From the NCBI RefSeq assembly GCF_051020515.1, contig NZ_CP194857.1, positions 3,162,001 through 3,226,000 on the forward strand: a stretch of DNA of 64,000 nt, in the 5' to 3' direction. A model generated the notes under the pieces. The model did not search any database. It saw nothing but the letters and a program-made list of their open reading frames with translations, and was not told the origin of the DNA. The stretch comes from CALKWS01 sp051020515 (lineage in GTDB: Bacteria > Actinomycetota > Actinomycetes > Actinomycetales > Beutenbergiaceae). How positions within the stretch are numbered: the first letter of the stretch is position 1; every line of letters begins with the position of its first letter. Positions 21,268 to 30,867 of the stretch are shown in pieces. The translations under genes and the position numbers were made by a program.

Positions 21268-21418
21268 GGCCACCACCTGCACCTCGCCTTCGCCTGCAGG
21301 GTCCGACCGAATCCTGGTCCGCCTTCCCGGTTCCGATGCTAGCGGGAACCTCCCGGACCAGGGGTCTCATCAGCAAATTCGTGGCTGCCCCCTTCGGGAG
21401 CCGGTGGGCTCGGCCGGG

Positions 21419-21886
21419 TCAGGACCCGTTCAGACCCGTGGGCCGGTCGACCAACACCGACAGGATCACCATCGTGCGGGTGCGGATCACCATCTCGTGG
21501 CGGCGCAGGTTCTCCACCACCCGCTCCAGGTGCCGGACGCCGTCGACCTGGACGCGCAGCACCGCGTCGGGATCACCGGAGACGGTCACGGCGCTGAGCA
21601 CCTCTGGCAGGTGCTGCACAGCGGCCAGCACGTCCCGGGGAGCGGTGCGCTCGGCGCAGTAGACCTCCACGATCGCCTCGATACCCTGACCGCTGATCGT
21701 GGAATCCACCACCGCCGCATATCCGCGGATCACCCCGCGCGCCTCGAGCCGGTCCACCCGACGTTTGACCGTAGGCGTGGACAGCCCCAACTCCCGGCCC
21801 AGGTCGGTGAAGGTGCGGCGACCGTCCAGGCGCAGCGATGTAAGGATCTGTCGATCCACCTCATCGATGGGTACACGTGTTCCCAC
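21419..21886 (-). CDS. Lrp/AsnC-family transcriptional regulator
   Basis: A 155-residue feast/famine regulator: an N-terminal HTH (VDRQILTSLRLDGRRTFTDL, then GLSTPTVKRRVDRLEARGVI) and a C-terminal RAM ligand-binding domain (VEVYCAERTAPRDVLAAVQH). Such proteins sense amino acids. It is divergent from phenylalanine hydroxylase with a 60-base gap, so it probably controls phhA and itself in response to an aromatic amino acid. The GTG at 21886 lies 7 bases after a TAAAGT -10-like hexamer and lacks a ribosome site, which suggests a leaderless mRNA. Confidence 0.88.
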   Translation of the reverse strand: MGTRVPIDEVDRQILTSLRLDGRRTFTDLGRELGLSTPTVKRRVDRLEARGVIRGYAAVVDSTISGQGIEAIVEVYCAERTAPRDVLAAVQHLPEVLSAVTVSGDPDAVLRVQVDGVRHLERVVENLRRHEMVIRTRTMVILSVLVDRPTGLNGS

Positions 21887-21946
21887 TTTCGATACTTTAC
21901 GCAAGATCTGGTGGTGCTTCACATCACATCGGGGTACAACGGCGAC

Positions 21947-22831
21947 ATGTTCGAAGAAGCACAGCTCTACGCCCCCGTGACCACCGATGAGAACGGTGTC
22001 CAGGTGCACCTGGCCGATAACCACCCCGGCGTGAACGATCCGGAGTACCGCCGTCGTCGTAATGAGATCGCTGCCCCGGTGATGACCTGGCAGCCCGGGA
22101 TGCCGATCCCACAGGTGGACTACACCGATGAGGAGAACCAGATCTGGGCCCGGGTCTGCGCGGAGCTGGCACCCAAGCATGAACGCCTCGCAGTGCGGGC
22201 CTTCCTGGAGGGAAAGGAAGCGCTGGGGCTACCCACCGACCGGGTGCCGCAGTTGGACGAGGTCTCAGCCGGCCTGGAGCGGCTCACCGGCTTCCGGCTG
22301 CATCCGGCCGCCGGGCTGGTGCCCCTGGACGTCTTCTACGGGTCCCTGGCGGATCGGGTGTTTCACTCCACCCAGTACCTCCGGCACTCCTCCCAACCGT
22401 TGTACACACCCGAACCGGACATCATCCACGAGGTCGTCGGCCACGGGAACCTGCTCGCCTCCCCGCAGGTTGCCGAGGTCAAGCGCCTGGCCGGAGAGGC
22501 GGCCCGGCGGTGTGAGACCGAGAATGGGCTGCAGTACGTTGCCGACGTGTTCTGGTTCACCATCGAGTTCGGGGTCATGTACGAAGACGGCGAACTGCGC
22601 TGCTACGGAGCCGGCCTGTTGTCCTCCTACGGGGAGATCGAGGAATTCCGCGGCGCGGATGTGCGCCCGCTCGACTTCCATCTGATGGCCACGCTGGACT
22701 ACGACATCAGCAAGTACCAACCAATCCTGTTCGCCTGCGACGGCATGAACGAACTCACCGAGCGGGTCGGGCAGTTCTTCGCCGAGTTCGACGACGACAC
22801 CCCCGCTCGCCTGGCCGCCGCCGCGGCCTGA
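21947..22831 (+). CDS. phhA: phenylalanine 4-monooxygenase
   Basis: Non-heme iron, pterin-dependent hydroxylase converting phenylalanine to tyrosine. The 294-residue protein has the iron ligands His161 and His166 in DIIHEVVGHGNLL and Glu207 in FWFTIEFG. The size equals that of bacterial single-domain enzymes. It is divergent from an Lrp-type regulator, consistent with amino-acid-responsive control. It converges on helR with a 15-base gap. The pterin recycling enzyme is not encoded nearby. Confidence 0.93.
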   Translation: MFEEAQLYAPVTTDENGVQVHLADNHPGVNDPEYRRRRNEIAAPVMTWQPGMPIPQVDYTDEENQIWARVCAELAPKHERLAVRAFLEGKEALGLPTDRVPQLDEVSAGLERLTGFRLHPAAGLVPLDVFYGSLADRVFHSTQYLRHSSQPLYTPEPDIIHEVVGHGNLLASPQVAEVKRLAGEAARRCETENGLQYVADVFWFTIEFGVMYEDGELRCYGAGLLSSYGEIEEFRGADVRPLDFHLMATLDYDISKYQPILFACDGMNELTERVGQFFAEFDDDTPARLAAAAA

Positions 22832-22846
22832 GGTGCTTACGCCGGG

Positions 22847-25006
22847 TCAGGCTGCGGAGTCGGTGAGAACGACCAGTTGCTGGGTCGCGCGGGTCATCGC
22901 GACATAGCGGTCCACCCCGCCCTGCACGCCGATGCCGAACCCCTCGGGGTTGATCAGCACCACCAGGTCGAACTCGAGGCCTTTGGCCAACTCGGGAGTC
23001 ACGGACTGCACCCTGCGGGGCAGGGGAGGGGAAGGGGGACGTGTGCTGATGACGCATCCGACCCCCTCGGCGTGAGCGGCGGCCCACTCCTGCAGGATCG
23101 CCTGTAGTTCCGAGGTATGTCCGTGCCGCACCGGCAGACCGTTGCTGCGCACCGAGCGGGGCACATTGGCATCGGGAAGCACCTCCCGGATCACCGGCTC
23201 GGCATAGGACATCACCTCGACCGGGGTGCGGTAGTTGAGTCTCAACGTCGCGATCCTGGCCTCACCCAAGCCCGCGCGGTGCAGGCGCTGGGACCACGAC
23301 TCGGTGAACCCGTCCCTGGCTTGGGCACGGTCGCCCGCGATGGTGAAACTACGTGAGGGGCACCGGCGAAGCAGCATCTGCCACTGGGCCTCGGTCAACT
23401 CCTGCGCCTCATCGACCACGATGTGTGCGAACGGTCCGGCGAGCCGGTCTGCACCGGCGACGCCATCGGCCGCGTCCTGGACCAACGCGTCGCGCAGGTC
23501 CTCCCCGTGCAGCATCGTCATCACACTCTCGCCGTCGTGATCGGCGGCGATGAGTTCGGTCACGACGGCATCCATCTGGTCACGTTCCGCCTGGGCGGCC
23601 GCTGACTGTCGCCGCCGGCGTCGAGCATCACCTGCCTCACCGAGCCGGTGCCGCGCCGCATCCAGCAACGGCAGATCGGACTGGGTCCAGGCGTGCGGGT
23701 CCTGGCGCTGGAGCGCGCGAATCTGCTCTGGAGCGAGCCACGGGGCACACAAGCGTAGGTAAGCCGGAACCGACCAGAGATCGCCGATCAGGTCCGAGGC
23801 ACCGAGCAGCGGCCACGCGTGATTCAGCGTGGCGGTCAGTTCGGTATCCCGGGACACCTCCCGGCGTACCAGGTCCGTGGGCACCTCACTATCGTGCTGA
23901 TCGATCAGGAACTGCACCAGCGCGTCCCACACGTGTTCGCGGGCCTCATTGTGCGGGGTGCCCGGATCCGGCGCAGCAAAGGCCTCCGCCCAGTCGACAT
24001 CGGTCACCTGGACGTCGGCCCACGAGGTCGACACCTCCAGCGACTCGGTGGGGGGCTGCTCGTAGAAGGCCACCGCCTTCTCGATCGCCCCGGCCATCTG
24101 CCCCGAGGCCTTCAGGCCGGCCACCACCGGGTCGCTCTCTGCCGGGGTGTGTTCGCGCGCACCGGCGAGGTCGGTCAGCGTGCAGGTGAGCACACCCTCC
24201 TCCCCGAGGCTGGGCAGCACATCGGCGACGTAGGACAGGTAGGGCTGGTGCGGGCCGACCACCAGCACTCCGCCACTACCAACGCCCAGCCGGGGGTCGG
24301 AATAGAGCAGGTAGGCCGCCCGGTGCAGAGCCACCACCGTCTTCCCGGTGCCGGGTCCTCCGTCGACCACGAGCGGGCCGCGCGATCCGGCCCGGATGAT
24401 CGCGTCCTGGTCGCCCTGGATCGTGCTGAGCACATCGGGCATCGCTCCGGTGCGGCTCGTCCCCAGGCTGGCGATGAAGGCCGACTGATCATCCAGGGCC
24501 GCGTGCCCCTGCAGCGCACCGGGAGCGAAGACCTCATCCCAGTAGTCGGTGATCCTCCCCGCACTCCAGCGGTAGCGCCGCCGGCTCGTCAGCCCCATCG
24601 GGTTGGCGTGGGTGGCGGCGAAGAACGGTTCTGCCGCCGGTGCGCGCCAGTCGACCATCAGGACCTCGCCACTCTGGTCGGTCAGGCCGATGCGGCCGAT
24701 GTAGACCGGACCGGTATCGCCAGCGCGCACCATCCGGCCCAGGCACAGGTCCATCCCGTACCGGTGCAGGAGCCTGAGTCGGGTGGTTAGCCGGTGCACC
24801 CGCTGATCGCGCTCCAACGCCGCTTGGCCACCACCGCCGGGGGACCTACGCTCGGTCGCGAGTTGGTCGGAGGTGGCGGTGACCTGCTCGCTCAGGCGTT
24901 CCGCGATGATCCGCAACCGCGTCTGGTCGGTGCCGATGAGGGCGGGATCGGCCTTGGCGGTCCTGGATTCGGAAAGGTCGAAGATGTCGGTCCGGGTGGT
25001 GGGCAC
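22847..25006 (-). CDS. helR: HelR-type RNA polymerase-protecting ATPase (UvrD/HelD-like)
   Basis: A 719-residue superfamily 1 helicase-like ATPase. The N-terminus is coiled-coil-like, then comes a HelD/HelR-type domain (MVDWRAPAAEPFFAATHANP), Walker A GGPGTGKTVVALHRAAYL (Lys222), the DEAQ-type motif VVDEAQELTEAQWQML, the motif RLNYRTPVEVM and a C-terminal YVAMTRATQQLVVL. HelR displaces rifamycins from RNA polymerase and recycles stalled enzyme; HelD of Bacillus is related. The GTG start at 25006 has a GGAGTTGAC stretch upstream. A dyad matching the rifamycin-associated element lies 66-86 bases upstream, which supports HelR rather than a generic UvrD helicase. Confidence 0.85.
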   Translation of the reverse strand: MPTTRTDIFDLSESRTAKADPALIGTDQTRLRIIAERLSEQVTATSDQLATERRSPGGGGQAALERDQRVHRLTTRLRLLHRYGMDLCLGRMVRAGDTGPVYIGRIGLTDQSGEVLMVDWRAPAAEPFFAATHANPMGLTSRRRYRWSAGRITDYWDEVFAPGALQGHAALDDQSAFIASLGTSRTGAMPDVLSTIQGDQDAIIRAGSRGPLVVDGGPGTGKTVVALHRAAYLLYSDPRLGVGSGGVLVVGPHQPYLSYVADVLPSLGEEGVLTCTLTDLAGAREHTPAESDPVVAGLKASGQMAGAIEKAVAFYEQPPTESLEVSTSWADVQVTDVDWAEAFAAPDPGTPHNEAREHVWDALVQFLIDQHDSEVPTDLVRREVSRDTELTATLNHAWPLLGASDLIGDLWSVPAYLRLCAPWLAPEQIRALQRQDPHAWTQSDLPLLDAARHRLGEAGDARRRRRQSAAAQAERDQMDAVVTELIAADHDGESVMTMLHGEDLRDALVQDAADGVAGADRLAGPFAHIVVDEAQELTEAQWQMLLRRCPSRSFTIAGDRAQARDGFTESWSQRLHRAGLGEARIATLRLNYRTPVEVMSYAEPVIREVLPDANVPRSVRSNGLPVRHGHTSELQAILQEWAAAHAEGVGCVISTRPPSPPLPRRVQSVTPELAKGLEFDLVVLINPEGFGIGVQGGVDRYVAMTRATQQLVVLTDSAA

Positions 25007-25071
25007 GCGTCAACTCCACAGGTCACAGGGGCATGGGCTCGGCTCGGGACCCCGCATTCTGCGGCACGGAG

Positions 25072-25092
25072 GGGGTCTTGCGGCAAGGCCCC
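25072..25092. promoter_or_regulatory. candidate rifamycin-associated element (RAE) upstream of helR
   Basis: Arms GGGGTCTTGC and GCAAGGCCCC flank a central G, giving a 21-base dyad with one mismatch between arms. This closely resembles the RAE as I recall it, an inverted repeat with a CTTGC/GCAAG core that precedes rifamycin resistance genes including helR in actinobacteria. A TACCGT -10-like hexamer lies just upstream on the minus strand. The exact consensus should be checked against published RAE sites. Confidence 0.7.
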
Positions 25093-25268
25093 CCTCGCGC
25101 GATACGGTAGGTGTACGGCAGGGGGACTCCTCGGTGTTGAGGTGCTCGCCGCGTCCCGGTACGCGAGACTCCTGGGCGGGTGACGACCCGCGACGTCACC
25201 GCGGGTGAAAAATGGCTGAGGAGGCGCTGACCACCGATGTCGACCCACGGACGCGAAAGGACCGAGGC

Positions 25269-25762
25269 ATGACTGTCACCGACGACCTGCTCCGCAACGC
25301 GGAGGCTATGCCGCAACGTTCGACAAGGGTGACCTGCCGATGCCGCCAGGGCGTCAGGTCGCCGTCGTTGCCTGCATGGACGCCCGGCTGAATCCCTACG
25401 GCCTGCTCGGCCTGGAGGAAGGGGACGCCCACGTGATCCGCAATGCCGGCGGGGTCATCACCGAGGACGAGGTCCGTTCCCTCGCGATCAGCCAGCGCCT
25501 GCTCGGCACGCGGGAGGTCATCCTCATCCATCACACCGACTGCGGGATGCTCACGTTCACCGACGATGAGTTCAAAGCTCAGATCGAGGCCGACACCGGC
25601 ATCCGGCCGCCATGGGCACCGGAATCCTTCCGGGACCCTGCCGACGACGTGCGTCAGTCCCTGGCCCGCATCGCCGCCAACCCGTTCGTGCCACACAAGG
25701 ACCGGGTCCGCGGGTTCGTCTACTCGGTCACCGACGGCACGCTGACCGAAGTCAACGCCTAG
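25269..25762 (+). CDS. beta-class carbonic anhydrase, one frame break
   Basis: Zinc enzyme that interconverts CO2 and bicarbonate, about 164 residues, closely similar over its length to mycobacterial Rv1284 (CanA). The metal-site motifs CMDARLNP and HHTDCGML are present, with HVIRNAGGVITEDEVRSLAISQ between them. The first 12 codons (MTVTDDLLRNAE) are in another frame; a base is missing near 25304, and correction gives AYAATFDKGDLPMPPGRQ. The ATG at 25269 has GAAAGGACCGAGG upstream. It is divergent from helR and converges on tetR with a 27-base gap. Confidence 0.88.
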
Positions 25763-25789
25763 ATCGACCGGCTGTCGGGGCGATGGGGT

Positions 25790-26374
25790 TCACCCCGCCG
25801 CCGTCGCCCGCGCCGGGTTCAGTGCCCGGCGCAACAGCCGGTGGATGTACTCGGGATCGGCTGGGACGTTGTCGATGAGGACGGCCGTGCACAGGCCGTC
25901 CGAGGTGGCCACGAGGGCGGCGATCGCCTCGGGATCCTCGGTGAGGGTGGCGCCGAGTTCGGCGACGTTCTCGCGCCACCGGCGTGACACTTCGGCAAGT
26001 GCGGGCCGGCGGGCCGCCATGGTGGCCAGTTCCCGCTCGGCCAATGCCCGGTCACGACCCGGACCGGCGGAGTCGGCGATCAACTGGGCCAGGCCGTGGA
26101 GGTTGTCGCCCGGGCCATCGATGATGGCGCGGATGTGCTCGGTATAGGTGTCGGCGACGCTGGCCAGGGCCGCAACGAGCAGGTCATCCAGGGTGACGAA
26201 GTAGTAGGTGATGAGGCTGGTGGTGATGTCCGCCTGCGCGGCGACGGTGCGGTGGGTGACCCCCGACGCGCCGTCACGAGTGACGACGGCTAGGGTCGCC
26301 TCGATGATCTGGGCGCGGCGCTTGCTGCCCCGGGCAAGCCGTCCATCGATGTGGCGTTCCTCGTCCGCTCCCAT
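25790..26374 (-). CDS. TetR-family transcriptional regulator
   Basis: A 194-residue repressor-type protein. The N-terminal HTH (KRRAQIIEATLAVVTRDGAS and VTHRTVAAQADITTSLITYY) is followed by a helical ligand domain. The ATG at 26374 is preceded by GAGGTGAGGTGC. It follows the MFS transporter by 34 bases on the same strand, so it is probably co-transcribed and controls that transporter. A dyad around the MFS promoter is a candidate target. Confidence 0.88.
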   Translation of the reverse strand: MGADEERHIDGRLARGSKRRAQIIEATLAVVTRDGASGVTHRTVAAQADITTSLITYYFVTLDDLLVAALASVADTYTEHIRAIIDGPGDNLHGLAQLIADSAGPGRDRALAERELATMAARRPALAEVSRRWRENVAELGATLTEDPEAIAALVATSDGLCTAVLIDNVPADPEYIHRLLRRALNPARATAAG

Positions 26375-26408
26375 GCACCTCACCTCTGGTCTACAGGGTA
26401 GTGGCATC

Positions 26409-27936
26409 TCACCGCTGATCGGCCTCGACACGTTGCTCCTGGCCGAGCGGGGGGAGGTGCCGGAGCGCCACCAGGCAGAGGAGGGTCGCGAGGATGATCG
26501 CTGATCCCGCCGTGGCGGCCGCGACGTTCATCGCGCTCGTGAACGTCTCCTGCGCGCGGACAAGGACATCGGCCGAGAGTTCGTCGGCAAGGGCCAGTGC
26601 CTCCGGGAGGCTGCCGGTGAGGCCGTCGGTGACCTGCGGTGCGGTCCCGGGCGGCGCGGTCATTCTCGCGGCGTAGAGTGCTGTGGTGAGGCTGCCCAGC
26701 AGGGCGACGCCGACGGCGATCCCGAGTTCCATGACGGTTTCCGACATCGCCGCTGCCGAGCCGGACTTCGAGGCCGGGGCAGAACCGACGACCACGTCCG
26801 TGCCGAGCGCGCTGATGGCGCCCAGGCCCAAGTAGACGAACGCGAATGCGACCACCACCCACGCTCCGTCGCCGCTGCCGACGATAGTGAGCAGCACGTA
26901 TCCGATCACGGACAGGCCCAGCGTGAGCGCCATCACCGACCCGGGTCGGAGGCGCCTGGCGACGAATGGTGCGCCGATGGCAGCGGCGAACATGGCCAGC
27001 GCGGGAGGTCCCATCCAGAGGCCAGCCACGAAAGGTGTGAGGCCCTGCACCAACTGCAGGTACTGGGTCACCAGGTACATGGTTCCTCCGACGCCGATCA
27101 GGCCGACCAGGAGCACCACCAGGGCGGCGGAGAAGGATCGGTTGCTGAACAGGCTGACGTCGAGCAGGGGAGCGCGCAGACCACGTTGGCGGCGAACGAA
27201 CGCAGTCCCGCTGATCACACCGACCGCCAGGAGGAACGCCGACTTCAGCTCGGGGCCGTGAACGGCGGTGTGCTTGACGGCGTAGATCACCGGAAGGATG
27301 GCGCGAGCGAGAGCGCGACACTGGCCAGGTCCAGCCGCCCCGCAGCCGGGTCGGCATACTCGGGTAGCACCCTGCGGGCGCCGAGCAGGACGAGGACGGC
27401 GGCCGGAACCGCGAGCAGGAACGCCGCGCCCCACCAGAGCGCGTCCACCATGGCGCCGCCGGCCACCGGACCGGCAGCCATCCCGACCGCGAACATCGTG
27501 GCCCATACCCCGATGGCCAGCGCGCGCTGACGCGCATCGGCGAACATGTTCGAGATCAGCGACAGCGTCGAGGGCATCAGGGTCGCGCCGGCGATGCCCA
27601 GCAGGGCCCGGGCCAGGATCAACAACTCGGCGTTCGGGGCCAGGGCCGCGAAGATCGAGGCGAGTGCGAACGCTGTCATCCCGATCATCAGCAGACGCCG
27701 TCTGCCGATCCGGTCCCCGAGCGTGCCCATGGTGATGAGGAACCCGGCGATGAAGAACCCGTAGGCATCCATGATCCACAGCGTCTGGGTGGTGGAGGGA
27801 TCGAGGCCGCCACCATGCTCGGCACCACCAGGTACAGCACCGTGACATCGAGTCCCAACAGCACCGTTGGTACCGAGAGCAGGGCGAGGCCCGCCCACTC
27901 GCGCCGTCCGGCCAGGTGGGGTGGCGCATCGAGCAT
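26409..27936 (-). CDS. MFS drug transporter, DHA2 (EmrB/QacA) type, two frame breaks
   Basis: A proton-driven exporter of about 508 residues with some 14 hydrophobic segments. The DHA2 motif GTLGDRIGRRRLLMIGM is in loop 2-3, with the helix-5 region GPVAGGAMVDALWWGAAFL. The frame breaks near 27815 (between LYLVVPSMV and the second helix) and near 27295 (after SVALSLA). The three frame segments overlap exactly end to end, so one base indel at each site explains them. The ATG at 27936 is preceded by GAGGGAGAG. It is the first gene of an MFS-tetR operon, and the substrate is unknown. Confidence 0.85.
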
Positions 27937-27956
27937 GGATCTCTCCCTCAGAGTCT

Positions 27957-27997
27957 CTAGTTGCACAGATATACAAGTAGGACGGTCGCACAACTAG
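27957..27997. promoter_or_regulatory. promoter and wide dyad for the MFS-tetR operon
   Basis: On the minus strand TAGTTG and TATATC hexamers are separated by 17 bases and lie just upstream of the MFS start, a good sigma70-type promoter. Perfect 7-bp inverted copies CTAGTTG (27957-27963) and CAACTAG (27991-27997) bracket it, one overlapping the -35 element and one near the transcription start. They are a plausible target for the operon's own TetR protein. Confidence 0.45.
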
Positions 27998-28387
27998 GAC
28001 GATGGTGCAAGGGAGTTTCCGGACGACGGTGACCGCTGATCTGAACCGGGCGCCTGGACGGTGTCGCTCGGCCGGCGAGGAGAAGTAGGTAATGGGTGCG
28101 GCATCGTCATCAGCGGGTTCGGGACGTACCCGGCCGGGGTGGGGCGGAAGTCGCGGTCGGTGCCGGGCTGGCGAGGCCGCCGGCCGAACCGGAACTGTGG
28201 AACTGCACCGAATGGTGAGTAAGGCGCAGGCCTTGATTGCGATGGATCAAGGTTGGCGCGGCTGTGTCGCACGGGCGCGTGCCCACACGCGCCGTCGCAG
28301 GACGTGGCTCATGTGGGCCCCGCCCCGCGTGCCCCGGGAACCTCGAGCCCACTCATGCGACAGGATGGCTGGCCGGAGGAGGTCTAC
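27998..28387. other. gene-free interval with one inverted repeat
   Basis: No open frame here has credible codon usage, a ribosome site or family resemblance. The only visible structure is a perfect 7-bp inverted repeat, CCTTGAT-N8-ATCAAGG, at 28231-28252, about 135 bases before the downstream serine hydrolase operon. This interval probably contains that operon's promoter and operator. Confidence 0.55.
28231..28252. promoter_or_regulatory. dyad CCTTGAT-N8-ATCAAGG
   Basis: Perfect 7-bp arms separated by 8 bases. The half-sites resemble the CCTTGA/TCAAGG elements bound by MerR-type regulators, but no such regulator is adjacent. It is a candidate operator for the operon starting at 28388. Confidence 0.35.
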
Positions 28388-29200
28388 ATGACGACGTGGC
28401 CGGAGAAGAACCAGCACGCACTGCAGCAGCACCTGACCACGATCGCCCGGGAGGCGCCGGGACACTGGAGTTTCGCGGTCCGGGAAGCCGGGCAGGTGAT
28501 CGCCCAGGTCGAGGCCCACCGGGTGACGACCCCGGCGAGCACCATCAAGGTGGCCGTGCTGCTGATGGTGCTGCAGGACGTGGCCGAGGACCAGCTCACG
28601 CTCGAGCAGGTGCTGGAGGTACCCGAGGAACGCGTGGGCGGTAGCGGCGTGCTGGTGCACCTGCCCTCGGTGCAGCGACTCACCGTGGCCGAAGTGGCCG
28701 AGATGATGATCGTGGTGAGCGACAACGAGGCCACCAACATGCTGATCCGCCTGCTCGGCCTGGACCGCATCGCCCAGCACCTGGCCCGGTGGGGCATGCA
28801 CGACACGCAGATCCAGCGCACCCTGATGGACACCCACCTGCCGGGCCGCAACGCCACCACCGCCGCCGACCAAGCCCTGTTGCTGGACGCGCTGTGCGCC
28901 GACCTGCTGCCACCTCACCTGCGCACCCTGGCCCTGGACATGCTGTTGCGCCAGCAGTTCAACTCCCGCATGCCCGCCCGCCTGGGCCCGGACGTGCTCT
29001 GCCGGCACAAGACCGGGGAGATCATCGGCATCCGCCACGACGTGGGGGTGCTGGACTTCGACGACCGGATGATCTCCTTCGCCGCCCTGGGCAGCGACCT
29101 TCAGGACGTGATCGACGACGACGGTCCCGGTCCCGTCGATGACATCGTCGGCCGGGCGGCAGCAACCGTGGTGGCAACCGCGCGGGGCTCGGCCAACTGA
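28388..29200 (+). CDS. class A beta-lactamase-fold serine hydrolase, apparently cytoplasmic
   Basis: A 270-residue protein with the penicillin-recognising fold: STIK (Ser51/Lys54), SDN at 111-113 and KTG at 208-210. There is no signal peptide; the N-terminus MTTWPEKNQHALQQHLTTIA is polar. The Glu of the class A omega loop (ExxLN) is not evident around DTHLPGRNATTAA, so efficient beta-lactam hydrolysis is unlikely, and a peptidase or amidase role is more probable. It is first in a likely operon with a D-aminoacylase-family deacylase (52-base gap), KDPG aldolase and KDG kinase. Confidence 0.82.
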   Translation: MTTWPEKNQHALQQHLTTIAREAPGHWSFAVREAGQVIAQVEAHRVTTPASTIKVAVLLMVLQDVAEDQLTLEQVLEVPEERVGGSGVLVHLPSVQRLTVAEVAEMMIVVSDNEATNMLIRLLGLDRIAQHLARWGMHDTQIQRTLMDTHLPGRNATTAADQALLLDALCADLLPPHLRTLALDMLLRQQFNSRMPARLGPDVLCRHKTGEIIGIRHDVGVLDFDDRMISFAALGSDLQDVIDDDGPGPVDDIVGRAAATVVATARGSAN

Positions 29201-29252
29201 ACCGGCACAACCGATACCGCTGTGGTGACACAGCACCGGGAGGATTCACTAC

Positions 29253-30826
29253 ATGACCGACCACGACGTCGTCGTCCACGGGGGCAGCATCCTCGACGGA
29301 ACCGCACCGAACCGATCCGCGCCAACCTGGGAGTGCGCGGGGGACGGGTCGCCGAGATCAGCCGGGCCGACCTGCGCGGAGCGCAGGTCATCGACGCCAC
29401 CGGCCTGATCGTCACCCCGGGCTTCATCGACCTGCACTCCCACGCCGACTTCCGGATCCAGGGCCACCCACAGGCCAGCACCCAACTGCCACAGGGCGTG
29501 ACCACCCTGGTGGGCGGCAACTGCGGCTTCTCCCCGTTCCCGGTGGCCGATCTGGAGGCGATGCGTACGTCCTCGGCCTTCCTGGAACCCGAACTGGGCT
29601 GGGAGTGGACCGATCCCGGCGGGTTCGCCGACGCGGTGGACGCGGCAGGACCGGCGATCAACATGGTGACCCAGGTGGGCCACAACGCCCTGCGGGAAGC
29701 CGTCATGGGCGGGGAGCAACGCCTCGCCTCCGACGACGACCTGGCTGCCATGGGTGAGTTGCTCGCCACCGCAGCGGCCCAGGGGGTATACGGGTTCTCC
29801 ACCGGCCTGATCTATGCCCCGGGCACCTACTCCGACGAACGCGAACTGCAGTACCTGGTCAGCGCGGCGGGCCGGCATGGGCTGTTGTACTCCACCCACA
29901 TCCGCAACGAGGGTGCCCGACTCACCGAGGCCGTCGAGGAGGCGATCCGGCTCGCCACCGCTGGTGGCGCGCGGTTGCAGATCTCCCACCTCAAGGCCGC
30001 TGGAGAGCGCCACCACGGGCGTACCGCTGAGGCACTCGGGCTGATCGATGAGGCCGCCGAGGCCGGCCTGGACGTCGCCGCCGACGTCTACCCCTACACC
30101 GCCTCCTCCACCACCTTGACCACCCGGTTGCCCACCTGGGCCCTGGACGGCGGTACCGCTGCGCTGCTGCGCCGGCTGGCCGACACCGAGGCGCGTGAGC
30201 GCATCCTCGCCGAGATGCGGCAGGGGCAGGCCACCGTGGCCTCCGGGGTGATGATCGCCCACCTCGGCCCGGGCCGTTACCAGGACGCAGCCGGGCAGAG
30301 CCTGGCCCAGATCGCCCGGTCCGAGGGCGTGGACGACGCCGAGGCCACGCTGCGGATCCTGGCCGCCCACGACGGCGGGGCCAGCGTGGTGCTGCACTCC
30401 ATGTCCGATGAGGATGTGGACCGGGTGCTGGCCCACCCACGGGTGGCCGTGGCCAGCGACGGGTGGGTGTTACGGGACCAGGGTCGAGGACGCCCGCACC
30501 CGCGCAGTTTCGGCACCTTCCCCAGGGTGATCTCCCATTACGTGCGCGAGCGGGGGCTGCTCACCCTGCCCGAGGCGGTGCGGAAGATGACCTCCCTGCC
30601 GGCCTCCCGGCTCGGCTGGTCCGACCGTGGCATCCTGCGCGCCGGGTCGGTGGCCGACGTCGCCGTCTTCGATCCCCGCACGTTCACCGACAACGCCACC
30701 TTCTCAGACCCCTGGCGGCTGGCCACCGGGATGCACGCGGTGCTGGTGGCCGGGCGGGTCGCCTTCGACGGCGGCGAGGTCACCGGCGTGCGAGCCGGGA
30801 CGATGCTGCGGGCGGGCAGCGACTAA
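29253..30826 (+). CDS. N-acyl-D-amino acid deacylase family amidohydrolase, one frame break
   Basis: Metal-dependent amidohydrolase of about 525 residues that removes an acyl group from N-acylated D-amino acids or related compounds. Motifs in order: metal ligands in GFIDLHSHADF, the HIRNEGA segment, ISHLKAAGERHHGR, and the catalytic Asp region VAVASDGWVL. The first 17 codons (MTDHDVVVHGGSILDGT) are out of frame with the rest; one base is missing near 29303. GGGAGG precedes the ATG. It is followed after 41 bases by a KDPG aldolase. Context with sugar-acid enzymes leaves an N-acyl amino-sugar acid as a possible substrate, which is inference. Confidence 0.85.
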
Positions 30827-30867
30827 CCTGGTGGCGTGATGACGCAAGCATCTGAGCAGGGCCCGCG

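Noticed and set aside
23819..24790. A 323-codon plus-strand frame inside helR
   Set aside because: Antisense shadow of an intact, motif-complete helR.
22847..25006. UvrD/Rep DNA repair helicase
   Set aside because: The N-terminal coiled coil, the HelD/HelR-type domain and the upstream RAE-like dyad point to an RNA polymerase-associated ATPase instead.
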